A DNA stretch of 54,296 nucleotides from Puniceicoccales bacterium (GCA_031273045.1 JAISSQ010000042.1:1-54296); one strand, 5' to 3'. Shown: positions 17,861 to 28,395, counted from the stretch's first letter. Notes: generated from the letters alone by a model not told the origin. Translations and numbers: made by a program.

Positions 17861-17876
17861 TGGCACGTTTCCTGCT
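17861..17876 (+). promoter_or_regulatory. Possible sigma-54 (-24/-12) promoter
   Basis: TGGCACG followed by four bases and CTGCT matches the sigma-54 consensus TGGCACG-N4-TTGCW at all but one position, with the invariant GG and GC ten bases apart. It sits directly upstream of a gene for a sigma-54 activator. The predicted transcript start would fall at or next to the annotated ATG at 17888, so either the message is nearly leaderless or translation starts at the ATG near 17933. In so GC-rich a region a chance match is possible. Confidence 0.35.
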
Positions 17877-17887
17877 GAATTCGGGGC

Positions 17888-19012
17888 ATGGGCATAGACA
17901 ATTTCGATGAAATCGCCGGCGGCTCCCAATCCATGCGCTCCGTTTATTTTTTGGTGGAGCAGGTGGCGTCGTCGAAGACAACCGTGCTCATTCGCGGCGA
18001 GACGGGTGTCGGCAAGGAACGCATCGCCGAAGCGATTTGGCAGGGCGGTCCGCGCAACGCCCGCCCGTTCGTGCGCGTCAACTGCGCCGCGCTGTCCGAG
18101 AACCTCATCGAAAGCGAACTGTTCGGGCACGAGAAGGGCGCGTTCACCGGCGCGCTCGCGCTGCGGCGCGGGCGTTTTGAACTGGCGAACACCGGCACGC
18201 TGTTCCTCGACGAAATCGGCGAACTCTCGCTCTCCACGCAGGCGAAACTGTTGCGCGTGTTGCAGGAGGGGACGTTCGAGCGCGTCGGCGGCACCGAGAC
18301 GCATAAGGTGGACGTGCGCATCATCGCCGCCACGAACCGCGACTTGGAGGCGATGATTGAGGACGGGCGCTTCCGGCTCGACCTCTACTACCGCATCAAC
18401 GTCTTCCCGATTTACGTGCCGCCGCTGCGCGAGCGTCCCTGCGACCTGCTCCAACTCGCAAACACGTTCCTCGAACGCTTCGCGTGGCAGAACCGAAAGC
18501 GCATCAACCGCATCTCGACGCCCGCGATTGACATGCTCACCACCTACCACTGGCCGGGAAACGTCAGGGAACTCGAAAACGTCATGGAACGCGCCGTGCT
18601 GCTCGCCACCGGCGACACCATTCACGGCTCGCACCTGCCGCCGACGCTCCAACTGCCCGCGCCGGTGAAACCGCGCTCCACCGCCGGCAGCACCAGCACC
18701 GGCGGCGGCGGCGAGGCGGACGGCTCCGAGGACGGTGACGGCGATGACGGCGACGCCCGACCGGGGACGCTTCCCGCCGCCCTGCGCCTGCTCAAACTCG
18801 AAATGCTCACCGACGCGCTGAAGGCGTCGCGCGGCAACAAGGCCGCCGCCGCCCGCCAACTCGGCATCACCGAGAAGGTGATGCTGCGTTATCTGCGCGA
18901 AGTCGGGCTGAACGCCTCGCGATTCCGCCACGGCGGACACGCCGGCGGCGGTTGCGGCGGCACCGGTGACGGCGGAGACAGCGACGACGGTGCCGGCGAT
19001 GACGACGCATAA
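17888..19012 (+). CDS. Sigma-54-dependent transcriptional activator lacking an N-terminal sensor domain
   Basis: The 374-aa protein starts almost directly with the AAA+ domain: Walker [24 protein letters not shown] (the GAFTGA loop contacts sigma-54), Walker [10 protein letters not shown], sensor/arginine region [15 protein letters not shown] and the [18 protein letters not shown] sensor II. A Ser/Asp/Gly-rich linker (residues ~255-290) is followed by a Fis-type helix-turn-helix, [20 protein letters not shown], close to that of NifA. NifA and most relatives have a GAF or receiver domain in front; here none is present, as in PspF, so activity would be controlled by another protein or by level. 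The C-terminus after the HTH is an odd Gly/Asp-rich tail. The target genes are unknown. Confidence 0.88.
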   Translation: MGIDNFDEIAGGSQSMRSVYFLVEQVASSKTTVLIRGETGVGKERIAEAIWQGGPRNARPFVRVNCAALSENLIESELFGHEKGAFTGALALRRGRFELANTGTLFLDEIGELSLSTQAKLLRVLQEGTFERVGGTETHKVDVRIIAATNRDLEAMIEDGRFRLDLYYRINVFPIYVPPLRERPCDLLQLANTFLERFAWQNRKRINRISTPAIDMLTTYHWPGNVRELENVMERAVLLATGDTIHGSHLPPTLQLPAPVKPRSTAGSTSTGGGGEADGSEDGDGDDGDARPGTLPAALRLLKLEMLTDALKASRGNKAAAARQLGITEKVMLRYLREVGLNASRFRHGGHAGGGCGGTGDGGDSDDGAGDDDA

Positions 19013-19054
19013 CCGCGAGGCGAGGAAGAAGAGCACCGGCAGCACCGGCACCGG

Positions 19055-20752
19055 CTATTTGTGGCGACCGTGCCAGAGGATGTCCCAGATGATTAGGAGC
19101 GTGAAAGTGAACGCGAGGACGTAGCCGACGACGCCCGGACTGGGCGGGAAGCGCCACAGGTCGGCTTCGCCGCGCGCAAGCAACGACGAGCCGATGAGCA
19201 GGGCGGCGATGATGACGGCGAGCACGAGGCGGTTGACCGACACCTCGATTGTGTGGCGGAACTCGCCCATGCCGACGTGCTCGACGTTCAGGCCGAGTTC
19301 GCCCGCCTCCAACTTTTCGAGGATGCGGCCGGCGTTGCCGGGCATGTCGCGCAGTTGCGCGGCGTTCGAGGCGAACCCCCACCAACCGAGGCGCAGCAGC
19401 GTGCGCGGACTCCACCGCTCCATGCGCAGTTTGCCGAGGAAGTGGCGCGCGTGCGCCTGCAAGTCGAACCCCGGGTCAAGCCGGCGGCCGGAGTCCTCAA
19501 TGGCGAGGACGGCCTTGGCGAGCAGGGTGTAGTCGCGGGCGAACGTGATTCCGTGCTGCCCGAAGACGCGCAGCAGTTCGAGCATGGCGCGCCCGAACTC
19601 ACCCGGCTCGCGGGCGAGGTTGCTGTGCCGGCGCAGCACGAACGCGATGTCGGTCTCCAAGCGCGAGCGGTCCACGCGCCGGCGCACGCCGCGCGCAAGC
19701 AACGCCTGCAGCACCTTTTCGGCGTCTTGGCTGGCGAGCGCGGAGAAGAGGTCGGCGAGCAGGTAGCGCATGCGCCGCGTGAGCGAGCCGGCCAGTCCCC
19801 AGTCGAGCATGCACAGGCGTCCGTCGGCGGTGACGAGCAGGTTGCCGGTGTGCGGGTCGGCGTGGAAGAAGCCGTCGAGGAAGATTTGGCGGAAGACGGA
19901 GCGCGCGCCGGCGGCGGCGAGGCGGGCGGCGGTCTCGCGGGGAATGCGCGGGTCGCCCGGCGGCAGTCCCTCGACCCACTCGCTCACGAGCAGCCGATGC
20001 GTGGAGAGACGCTCGTAAACGCGCGGGGCGAACACGTCGCGGAACGGGTTCTCGGCGTTGAAGTGCGCCGCGTTGCGCGCCTCGATGGAGAAGTCGATTT
20101 CCTGAAGCACGCCGGCGGCGGTCTCGGCGACAACCACCGGCAGGTTGTAGGCGCGCAGTTCGGGGAAGCGCTCGTGGGCGCGGGCGGCGAGCCACGCGAG
20201 GATTTCAAAGTCGGCGCGCATGGCGCGGCGCACGCCGGGGCGTTGGATTTTGACCGCCACCGGCGCGCCGTCGGCAGCGAGGCGCGCGCGGTAAACCTGT
20301 CCGAGCGAGCCGCACGCCACGGGCTTCTCATCGAATTCGGAGAAGTGCCCGTGCAGCCCGCCGGCGTCGCCGCCGCGCAACTCCTCCTCGAGCACGGGGC
20401 GCATGGCCTTCCACGGCAGCGGTGCCACGCGGTCGCGCAACTCGCGGAACTCCGCCACGAGCGGTGCCGGCAGCAGGTCGTCGCGCGTGCCGGCGACCTG
20501 CGCGATTTTGACGAACGTCGGACCGAGTTGCTCGCAGATGTCGCGGATGCGCTGCCAGCGCGTCCGCCGCTCGACGCGGATGGGGATTATTTTCGCGAGG
20601 AACGACGAGGGTGCCTCGACCTGTTCGAGGAATTCGAGGAAGCCGTTTTTGATGATGACGGTGAAAATCTCGCGCGCCCTCGCGACGTTTTTGACGAGTG
20701 AGAGCGCCCTCGCTGGGGCGGATTGTTCCGTGCTTGCTCTTGGGATTGGCAT
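19055..20752 (-). CDS. UbiB/AarF (ABC1) atypical protein kinase-like protein
   Basis: UbiB-family ATPases support isoprenoid quinone biosynthesis at the membrane. In 565 aa are the family-specific KxGQ-type motif (here FVKIAQVAGTRDDLLP, an Ala variant), the glycine/alanine-rich loop as ACGSLGQVYRARL, VAVKIQRPG with the ATP lysine, the catalytic FHADPHTGNLLV and the metal-binding LDWGLAG. The C-terminus has two hydrophobic helices (VLAVIIAALLIGSSLLA and VGYVLAFTFTLLIIWDIL), as expected for membrane anchoring. The start at 20752 gives MPIPRAS; other starts are possible. It is divergent from the MacB-type operon. Confidence 0.9.
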   Translation of the reverse strand: MPIPRASTEQSAPARALSLVKNVARAREIFTVIIKNGFLEFLEQVEAPSSFLAKIIPIRVERRTRWQRIRDICEQLGPTFVKIAQVAGTRDDLLPAPLVAEFRELRDRVAPLPWKAMRPVLEEELRGGDAGGLHGHFSEFDEKPVACGSLGQVYRARLAADGAPVAVKIQRPGVRRAMRADFEILAWLAARAHERFPELRAYNLPVVVAETAAGVLQEIDFSIEARNAAHFNAENPFRDVFAPRVYERLSTHRLLVSEWVEGLPPGDPRIPRETAARLAAAGARSVFRQIFLDGFFHADPHTGNLLVTADGRLCMLDWGLAGSLTRRMRYLLADLFSALASQDAEKVLQALLARGVRRRVDRSRLETDIAFVLRRHSNLAREPGEFGRAMLELLRVFGQHGITFARDYTLLAKAVLAIEDSGRRLDPGFDLQAHARHFLGKLRMERWSPRTLLRLGWWGFASNAAQLRDMPGNAGRILEKLEAGELGLNVEHVGMGEFRHTIEVSVNRLVLAVIIAALLIGSSLLARGEADLWRFPPSPGVVGYVLAFTFTLLIIWDILWHGRHK

Positions 20753-20886
20753 GGCGGCTTCGGCTCCTCTCGGCGGAGCGGTGGCGGGTTCTTACGCGCC
20801 GCCGCCGGTGTCTCAAAGTTAAAAAGCGCGCGCGGTGCTAAATCTTGTGTTTGCGTTTTTCGAGGAACCTCCAAAACTGCCGCGCC

Positions 20887-22476
<1,590 letters not shown>

Positions 22477-22514
22477 TCCACCACAACAACAGGCCACTCT
22501 GACGCATTTCCGCC

Positions 22515-23732
22515 ATGATTTTCCTTAACGCCTTCCTCATCGCGTTGCGCGAAATCCGCCGCAACCTCACGCGCGCCATCCTCACGATGCTCGGCATCAT
22601 CATCGGCGTCGCCGCCGTCATCACGATGCAGACCCTCGGACAGGGCACCACCGCCGCCGTGAAGGAGCAGTTCTCGCGCTTCGGCTCCAACCTGCTGTTC
22701 ATGCGCCCGGGCGTCGGCTTCGGTCCGCGCGTCGCCGGCGTGCCCAATTTCACCGAGGCGGACGTCGAGGCAATCAGCCACCAGATTCCCGGCGTCGCCG
22801 TCGCCATCCCTGTGCGCAGTTCCGCGCTCACGACCCGCTTCCGCCAGAACGCGCGCTCCACCTCCGTCACCGGCACCACGCGCGACTACTTCGACATCAA
22901 CAACTGGCGTCTCGAAAACGGCCGCTTCTTCACCGAGACCGAGCAACGCGGCGGCGCCGCCGTTTGCGTCATCGGGCAGACAGTCCGGCGCGAACTCTTC
23001 GACGGCACCGGTGCCGAACCGCTCGGCGAACAAATCATCGTCGGCGGCGTCCCGTGCGAAATCATCGGCATCCTCGCCACGCGCGGACAAATGGGCATGC
23101 GCGACCAGGACGACACCATCGTCACCCCGTTGCGCACCGTGCGCTCGCGAATCGTCGGACGCGCCGCCGAGCAGGACATTGACAACATCAACATCTCCGC
23201 CACCTCCGAGGCGGACAGCGGTGTCCTTGTGAGCGAACTGACCTCGCTCATGCGCCAGCGGCGCAACATCGCGCCCGGTCAGGACAACAATTTCTCCGTC
23301 TTCGACTCGCGCCAAATCTCCGAGGCGCAGGGCGCGTCCGTCGGGCTGATGACGAGTTTGCTCGCCGCCGTCGCCGGTGTCGCCCTGCTCGTCGGCGGCA
23401 TCGGCATCATGAACATCATGCTCGTTTCGGTGACGGAGCGGACACGCGAAATCGGCATCCGCATGGCGATTGGAGCGCGCGCCCGCGAGGTGCTGCTGCA
23501 GTTCCTCGTCGAAGCCACCACGCTTTCGTGCGCCGGCGGTCTGATTGGCATCGTCATCGCCTTCGCCATCTGCTTCGCAATCGCGCCCGTCATCGGCGTC
23601 GCGTTCACCTTCGACCCCGTCATCAACATCGTCGCGTTCATTTTCTCCGCGCTCGTCGGCATCATCTTTGGCTTCATGCCCGCCCGCCGCGCCGCCGCCC
23701 TCGACCCAATCGCCGCCCTGCACCACGAGTGA
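22515..23732 (+). CDS. MacB-like ABC transporter permease
   Basis: The 405-aa protein has the four-helix MacB/FtsX layout: TM1 in NLTRAILTMLGIIIGVAAVITM, a periplasmic MacB_PCD domain (from about residue 45 to 270, for example NLLFMRPGVGFGPRVAGVPNF), then three C-terminal helices. TM2 starts SLLAAVAGVALLVGGIGIMNIMLVSVTERTREIGIRMAIGA, the classic FtsX signature, and the end is MPARRAAALDPIAALHHE. It would form a dimer with the preceding ATPase and extrude peptides, lipopeptides, macrolides or other substrates through the envelope. No HlyD-like adaptor is adjacent. Confidence 0.93.
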   Translation: MIFLNAFLIALREIRRNLTRAILTMLGIIIGVAAVITMQTLGQGTTAAVKEQFSRFGSNLLFMRPGVGFGPRVAGVPNFTEADVEAISHQIPGVAVAIPVRSSALTTRFRQNARSTSVTGTTRDYFDINNWRLENGRFFTETEQRGGAAVCVIGQTVRRELFDGTGAEPLGEQIIVGGVPCEIIGILATRGQMGMRDQDDTIVTPLRTVRSRIVGRAAEQDIDNINISATSEADSGVLVSELTSLMRQRRNIAPGQDNNFSVFDSRQISEAQGASVGLMTSLLAAVAGVALLVGGIGIMNIMLVSVTERTREIGIRMAIGARAREVLLQFLVEATTLSCAGGLIGIVIAFAICFAIAPVIGVAFTFDPVINIVAFIFSALVGIIFGFMPARRAAALDPIAALHHE

Positions 23733-23749
23733 GCGGGGCTTTCCGTCTC

Positions 23750-24379
23750 ATGGTCTATTCGACCCGTTGCCCGTCGCCGCTCGGCGCGCTCACACTTGCC
23801 GCCGACGCCGACGGTTACCTCGTTGGTCTCTGGCTCGAAGGACAAAAACACTTCGGCGGTGCCCTCGCGGAAGAATTGCGCGCCACCGGCAGCGCGAGTT
23901 CCGGTGCCTCCGGCGGCGGTTCTGCTGGACGCCCCCTGCCGCCCGCTGTGACAAAAATCTTCGCCGATACCGAACGCTGGCTACGCGCCTATTTTCGCGG
24001 CGAACACCCGAATCCCGCCGATTTGCCCCTCGCCCCAGCCGGCGCGACCCCGTTCCGCGAAACGGTCTGGCGCGCCCTCCTCGAAATTCCCTACGGGGCG
24101 ACGACGACCTACGCCGCAATCGCGAAAGGTCTCGCTGCCACCGGCGGTGCAGGCGGTAATGCTGCCGGTGGCAGTGGCAGGTTGAAAAATGGCGTGGCGT
24201 TGAGCAGGACGGTCGGCGGCGCGGTCGGACACAATCCGATTTCCATCATCATTCCCTGCCACCGCGTCGTCGGCGCGAACGGACACCTCACCGGTTACGC
24301 CGGCGGTCTCGCCGCAAAACAAAAACTCCTCGCCCTCGAAGCCCCCGCATCCGCCCTTCCCCGCCCCACCGTCGGATAA
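23750..24379 (+). CDS. ogt: Methylated-DNA--[protein]-cysteine S-methyltransferase with a repeat-derived loop
   Basis: This suicide repair enzyme takes the methyl group from O6-methylguanine onto its own cysteine. In 209 aa are the N-terminal ribonuclease-like domain (SPLGALTLAADADGYLVGLWLEGQKHF), the DNA-binding start TPFRETVWRALLEIPYGATTTYAAIAKGL, the asparagine hinge VGHNPISIIIPCHRVVG with the acceptor cysteine in PCHRV, and YAGGLAAKQKLLALE. Between AIAKGL and the hinge there are about 25 extra residues (Ala/Gly/Asn-rich) encoded by a CCGGTGG tract at 24138-24180. The ATG at 23750 is used; a GTG at 23729 overlapping the MacB permease stop would add seven residues and couple the genes. Confidence 0.9.
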   Translation: MVYSTRCPSPLGALTLAADADGYLVGLWLEGQKHFGGALAEELRATGSASSGASGGGSAGRPLPPAVTKIFADTERWLRAYFRGEHPNPADLPLAPAGATPFRETVWRALLEIPYGATTTYAAIAKGLAATGGAGGNAAGGSGRLKNGVALSRTVGGAVGHNPISIIIPCHRVVGANGHLTGYAGGLAAKQKLLALEAPASALPRPTVG

Positions 24380-24481
24380 TCCTAAAATTTTCCTTGCTCC
24401 CGAATTTCCCCACGCCACCGTGCCGCCGTTCAACCCGCGCCACCGTCCTCCCCCCGCAACCATCCGCCCCGCCGACTTGCC

Positions 24482-26335
24482 ATGAACAGTCCGTCCACGC
24501 CTGATGCCGCGCCGCCCGTTTCTTCGCCGCCCGCGACAACGCCTCGGGCGGACGCGTTGCCGGTGAACGGTTGCCACCGATGGCGCACACACAGGCAACG
24601 CAATCTCCTTTCGCTCGCGCTACTCTTTCTCGTTCTGGGGCTACTCCTGTTCGGGCATTTCCGCTTCTCCACCGGTGGTTCTCTGCTCGCCACGGAGGAA
24701 AGCGAAGGAGAGGCGCAAGGAACGCAAAACGCCACATCCGTCCTCACACCGCCGGAAAACCCGCTCACGCCGGAAGACGTGCTGACGTTGAGCGGTCTCT
24801 ACTGCTACGACTGGAATTTCCGCGTAAATTACGTCTTCGCAAACACCGCCAACCTGCTCGACTCCGACGGCGACGGCGTCCCGGACATCTGGGAAAACGA
24901 CATTCTGAAAAGCGATGCGACGCGCGCCGACGGCAACGAATTCTCCAACGGAACGGTCTTCACCAATCTCGAACTTTACTACTTCTACCGAGCGTTCTTC
25001 GGCGGTCCTTACACATACGGAAACGTGCCGTTAAGCGCGCTCGCGGATTGGGGAATTCAATTTATTCCCCCCGAACCGGATGAACTAATTTCGTTCCCAG
25101 ACACGGAATCATGTCCGCAACCGGCGTATTTCTACGGGGATTTTTATCTTGGTTATTACATTGCCGGCGAGGGCGACGACAGCGATGACGACGGCATTCC
25201 CGACTCGTGGGAAGAAAATTTCTTCCGTAGCGACCCGTTTGGGTATGACTCCGACACGCTTGCAAGCCACCTGTTTGATTTGAACACGGGGCAACCGCTC
25301 ACAAACCTCGAACTTTATCTGCGGCTACGGCGCTTGTATCTGGGTATCGGCGCACCGGCAACGGGTGCGGACAATTCAACGATTTCAGACGAATGGGTGC
25401 AGAGATTGACCGGTTATTCCGGCGACATTTGGACATGGGGTTCTTTTTTGGCGGATAATTATGCTGCGCTTCTGGCGCAGTATCAGTCAGCCATTTCTGT
25501 TCTTACCGCCGCTACGGAAGCGCACGAAAACCGCGTCATTACGCGGGCAAATGGAAATTCCTCCACTGCCGGTGGAACCGCGACTACGCCGCTCAACGGA
25601 ACCAATTCCGGTTTTGGAACGAACCCCACCGCACGTCCGGCGCGCCCGTTCTACGCCGTGGTAGATTTGGGACCGTTGCCGGTGCTCAACTATCTCCCCG
25701 GCGTTCTCGACTCTCCCATCCCGTGCACCAAACTTCTCCTCTCGGAGAAAAACGCTTGGGTTGTGTCAAACAACTTCTCACGCTGGCGAAATGGTTCTTG
25801 GACAACGCTCGGTCTCGCGGAGCAACTTTCGCCGCAAAAATACATTGTCAGCGACATCGGCTGCGACGGCGTTGTGCTGGTAGGCGTCTCTTCTTTGTTC
25901 GCATGGACCTCCATGCCGCCAACCTTCACGCCACCGGCACTGCCAAACGGGTTTTATTGGAATGCCGCCGGCGCGCTGACGCCCGCACCGAGCATGGACG
26001 CCAATCCCGCCGACCCCACTCTGCCACGTAGCATGTGGGGCGTGAAAATTCTCACAGGAACCGACGAACCGGACTCATACGCAACGCCATTGCATAGCGA
26101 CTGGGCTTATCAAATCGCGACTGCCGGTAGCGAACCCTTCCCAGAATATGTTCATGCTGCGGAACCGAATGGCGCGAATTTCTACTGCGATTACGAGGCG
26201 TTCAACAATAGCCGCTGGCATCTCCACGGAGGCAAACCCAATTTCACGTGGGTCAACCGCACCGGCAGAATCCTTTACAAGGACGATTGGATTTACAACA
26301 CGCCTTACAGTTATGTTTTGAAGAGAGAAAATTAG
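24482..26335 (+). CDS. Membrane-anchored protein with thrombospondin type 3-like calcium-binding repeats
   Basis: The 617-aa product has a cytosolic Pro/Ala-rich N-terminus, one transmembrane helix (residues about 41-59, LLSLALLFLVLGLLLFG), and an exported part. Two acidic motifs, DSDGDGVPDIWENDIL near residue 125 and DSDDDGIPDSWEENFF near 235, are of the thrombospondin type 3 kind found in many Verrucomicrobiota surface proteins, where they bind calcium. The remainder (for example AFYAVVDLGPLPVLNYLPG) is not recognised. GC falls along the gene and it ends abruptly after VLKREN, which may mean that a longer C-terminal domain has been lost. It is followed by the AT-rich MRF(V/I)TT gene array. 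Function unknown. Confidence 0.65.
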   Translation: MNSPSTPDAAPPVSSPPATTPRADALPVNGCHRWRTHRQRNLLSLALLFLVLGLLLFGHFRFSTGGSLLATEESEGEAQGTQNATSVLTPPENPLTPEDVLTLSGLYCYDWNFRVNYVFANTANLLDSDGDGVPDIWENDILKSDATRADGNEFSNGTVFTNLELYYFYRAFFGGPYTYGNVPLSALADWGIQFIPPEPDELISFPDTESCPQPAYFYGDFYLGYYIAGEGDDSDDDGIPDSWEENFFRSDPFGYDSDTLASHLFDLNTGQPLTNLELYLRLRRLYLGIGAPATGADNSTISDEWVQRLTGYSGDIWTWGSFLADNYAALLAQYQSAISVLTAATEAHENRVITRANGNSSTAGGTATTPLNGTNSGFGTNPTARPARPFYAVVDLGPLPVLNYLPGVLDSPIPCTKLLLSEKNAWVVSNNFSRWRNGSWTTLGLAEQLSPQKYIVSDIGCDGVVLVGVSSLFAWTSMPPTFTPPALPNGFYWNAAGALTPAPSMDANPADPTLPRSMWGVKILTGTDEPDSYATPLHSDWAYQIATAGSEPFPEYVHAAEPNGANFYCDYEAFNNSRWHLHGGKPNFTWVNRTGRILYKDDWIYNTPYSYVLKREN

Positions 26336-26439
26336 GTTTTTCAAAAATACACCTGATATTGACAAACAAAAGATACTGAATTTCCGTGACCATTTGCGAA
26401 GCATCTACACACCAAACTAATATACCTTTTTCAGCGAAC

Positions 26440-27402
26440 ATGCGTTTTGTAACAACATCTCGTTCAAAGATAGTCCGCAAAAGCGACAAAAAACTAACAT
26501 CAGACGCACTTCGTCTTTTGGATTTAGATTCTTTCAATCTTCCTGTTGACGAAGCAAGAAGGTTACTCCTGTCTCTGCATGAGAAATTCACAGCCACTCC
26601 TACAACATATCCTGATGACGTCATTTACTTAAACGGCATTGCCTTCGCGTATTCTTTTCTTTTTGTTCAATTGACTGACTGGAAATTCGGAAGTTTGATC
26701 GTATCCGAACGCGACAAATATAGCGATGTCCCCATTCTTTCCAGTCCAGATAATGCTTATGTATTTCCCCCTATAGGCATGATACATAAAGCAGCCAAAG
26801 GAAACTCATATATACTGCGCGATTTGCTTGAGAGAGTTCAATCATCCGCGCTCCCGCCATCATCGCCAGATGCGTTCCTTGATATCTTTACCCACTTCTA
26901 CTCTCCTGAAGACAAGGAAATCTCTCCATCCGATTCTTTCCTCCCCATCGAAGGTGAAGAATTGGTCGAATGGCGCGCGTTCGCAAAGTCCGGCGCGGCG
27001 CGGTTTGGAGTTCCATTGGATGAAAATCTTTTCCCTGCACCTTCAGCGGTTGAGAGCATCATCAAACAAATCGAGACCGAGGTGTTTTCGCGGCGCGGAA
27101 ACTTTGATTTCTTCAAGGAGCAGGATTATTTGAAAACGCTCGCCGCGCTTTACGGACAATGCCTGAAAGCGGGAACAGATTGGGATTTGGCAATCACATG
27201 GGACGAAACCGGCGAGGGCTTCGAAGGCATGCCGGTCTTGCATTCCCCCGACAAACTCCATTGGATAAGTCCCTATGCCGTCATCTACCGCGAACTCACA
27301 TCCAAGCGCAAAAAACCAAAACTCCTGCGCTATTACCACCTAATCAAGGAAAACAAATTCACCGCCGACGATGGTCAAACAACATCAAAGGAAATCCCAT
27401 AA
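26440..27402 (+). CDS. AT-rich hypothetical protein with two similar halves (possibly DUF3806-like)
   Basis: The 320-aa protein starts MRFVTTSRSK (an ATG at 26386 is also open but less likely). Two segments resemble each other: DWKFGSLIVSE..VPILSSPDNAYVFPPIGMIHK near residue 80 and DWDLAITWDE..MPVLHSPDKLHWISPYAVIYRE near 265. This suggests an internal duplication of a ~90-residue alpha/beta unit. The pattern (buried helix, Trp-Asp, acidic strand, then a P-x-S/A-V-I strand) reminds me of DUF3806, but this is only a visual impression. No signal peptide or membrane segment. Base composition is clearly more AT-rich than its neighbours, a sign of recent acquisition. Two broken relatives follow downstream. 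Confidence 0.6.
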   Translation: MRFVTTSRSKIVRKSDKKLTSDALRLLDLDSFNLPVDEARRLLLSLHEKFTATPTTYPDDVIYLNGIAFAYSFLFVQLTDWKFGSLIVSERDKYSDVPILSSPDNAYVFPPIGMIHKAAKGNSYILRDLLERVQSSALPPSSPDAFLDIFTHFYSPEDKEISPSDSFLPIEGEELVEWRAFAKSGAARFGVPLDENLFPAPSAVESIIKQIETEVFSRRGNFDFFKEQDYLKTLAALYGQCLKAGTDWDLAITWDETGEGFEGMPVLHSPDKLHWISPYAVIYRELTSKRKKPKLLRYYHLIKENKFTADDGQTTSKEIP

Positions 27403-27429
27403 AAAACATTCTACAATCAACACACCGTC

Positions 27430-27465
27430 ATGCGTCTCATCACAGTCCAGAGAAAAAACCCTTAA
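27430..27465 (+). pseudogene. Remnant of an MRF(V/I)TT paralogue (N-terminus only)
   Basis: The short frame MRLITVQRKNP followed by TAA copies the opening of the neighbouring paralogues (MRFVTTSRSK and MRFITTPRIQ). A shift into another frame (EKKPLNKRNK) continues a lysine-rich stretch to about 27509. It sits in an AT-rich gap between the intact gene and the truncated copy, so it looks like the residue of a third tandem copy. The rest of the 27403-27570 gap shows nothing else I can name. Confidence 0.4.
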
Positions 27466-27570
27466 ACAAGAGAAACAAAAACAATAAAAAACTCGAAAAA
27501 CAAACTTGAACGAGTCAAGGCGATTTATTTACCAACCCAATAGGACTGCGTTCCCACAACACAATACACC

Positions 27571-27786
27571 ATGCGCTTTATCACCACTCCACGCATTCAA
27601 AAAAAGAATTGGCTATTTTTCAAAAATCGTGCCTTGGAAAGATTGAAATTAGACACATTCGACCAGAGCATTGATGATAGCGTCCGTGCAATTTATACAC
27701 TTGCACGATACCTCGAACATATTCCAGCGAAACCACAATCTCTTGAAGAAAGCGTTTACGTAACGGATATTGGTATTTTTCAACAG
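27571..27786 (+). pseudogene. Truncated paralogue of the 26440 gene
   Basis: The first ~72 codons (MRFITTPRIQKKNW.. to ..SVYVTDIGIFQ) align by eye with the first ~72 residues of the 26440 product: MRFVTTSRSK, the LxLDxF.. segment, and the DVIYLNGIAF strand. After about 27786 the similarity stops and the frame runs into the antisense of the minus-strand gene at 27799-28395. The composition changes from AT-rich to GC-rich at the same point. The simplest reading is a deletion or recombination that joined a paralogue fragment to the end of the neighbouring gene. Confidence 0.6.
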
Positions 27787-27798
27787 ATGAAATTGCGT

Positions 27799-28395
27799 TT
27801 ACAATTTTTTCTGCCATTTCGTAGTTTCCTGCTGAAATTGCGCGTTTTTGAGGGCTTCGAGGGCGGTTTTGTCGCGGGCGTTCTGGGAGCGCATGGCGTC
27901 GCGAAAGAGGGCGTCGCGCTTGGCGTTGAGGGAGGCGAGTTCGCGGAGGAAGGGGTTTGGGGAGGGGTCGGGGGCGGGGTCGGTGTCCGACCGCCCATGA
28001 ATGGGCGGCACAGAACTTTGGGCGAGGGGAGTGGCGCGGGCAGTGGGGGCGAAGGGGGCGAAGGGGGCGAATTGGGCGGTGAGGGTGGGGAACGTGAAGA
28101 TTGTGGAGAGGAGGAGGGCGATGGCGGCAAGGGCGGCGGCAAGGGCGGTGGCGAAAGCAGCGGCGAGGGCGGCGATGGGAGCGCGAGGTGCGGTGGTGGT
28201 GCCGGCGTGAACGCCGGTAGCCCGACTGGAACCGTGGCGTGGTGCGGCGGTGCCGGCGGCGGCAATGGCAGCGGGGGCATGGGAACCGGCGAGAACGCCG
28301 GTGCTGGAACTGGATGGGGCGGTGGATGGGGCGGTGGCGGTGGTGCCGGTGGCGGGCGCGGTGGCGGTGGTGTGGGTGTGGGTGTGGGTGCTCAT
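27799..28395 (-). CDS. Small membrane protein with His-Thr/Ala-rich N-terminus and charged C-terminus
   Basis: The 198-aa product is not recognised. It starts MSTHTHTHTTATAP, continues in Ala/Pro/Thr simple sequence, has one transmembrane helix (IAALAAAFATALAAALAAIALLLS, around residue 80-105), then an Ala/Pro region. It ends in a 50-residue charged helix (LRELASLNAKRDALFRDAMRSQ..). Three TTCA-loop hairpin repeats (28285, 28201, 27991) lie inside it in frame, encoding GVLAG, GVHAG and PPIHGR. It is downstream of the M3 peptidase on the same strand and may be co-transcribed. The helix at the end looks selected, but the N-terminal half may simply be expanded repeat sequence. Confidence 0.5.
   Translation of the reverse strand: MSTHTHTHTTATAPATGTTATAPSTAPSSSSTGVLAGSHAPAAIAAAGTAAPRHGSSRATGVHAGTTTAPRAPIAALAAAFATALAAALAAIALLLSTIFTFPTLTAQFAPFAPFAPTARATPLAQSSVPPIHGRSDTDPAPDPSPNPFLRELASLNAKRDALFRDAMRSQNARDKTALEALKNAQFQQETTKWQKKL
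27991..28008. repeat. TTCA-loop hairpin: CCGCCCA / TGGGCGG
   Basis: Seven-base perfect stem with loop TGAA (TTCA on the coding strand). On the coding (minus) strand it is preceded by AGTTCTGTG, as is the copy at 43177; the copy at 52838 has AGTGCTGTG. It encodes PPIHGR in the small membrane protein. Confidence 0.9.
28201..28218. repeat. TTCA-loop hairpin: GCCGGCG / CGCCGGT
   Basis: Seven-base stem (one terminal G-T pair) around loop TGAA; TTCA on the coding minus strand. It encodes TGVHAG in the small membrane protein. Confidence 0.8.
28285..28302. repeat. Related hairpin with AGAA loop: ACCGGCG / CGCCGGT
   Basis: Perfect seven-base stem, loop AGAA (TTCT on the coding minus strand). It encodes TGVLAG. 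The loop differs at one base from the other family members. Confidence 0.7.
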
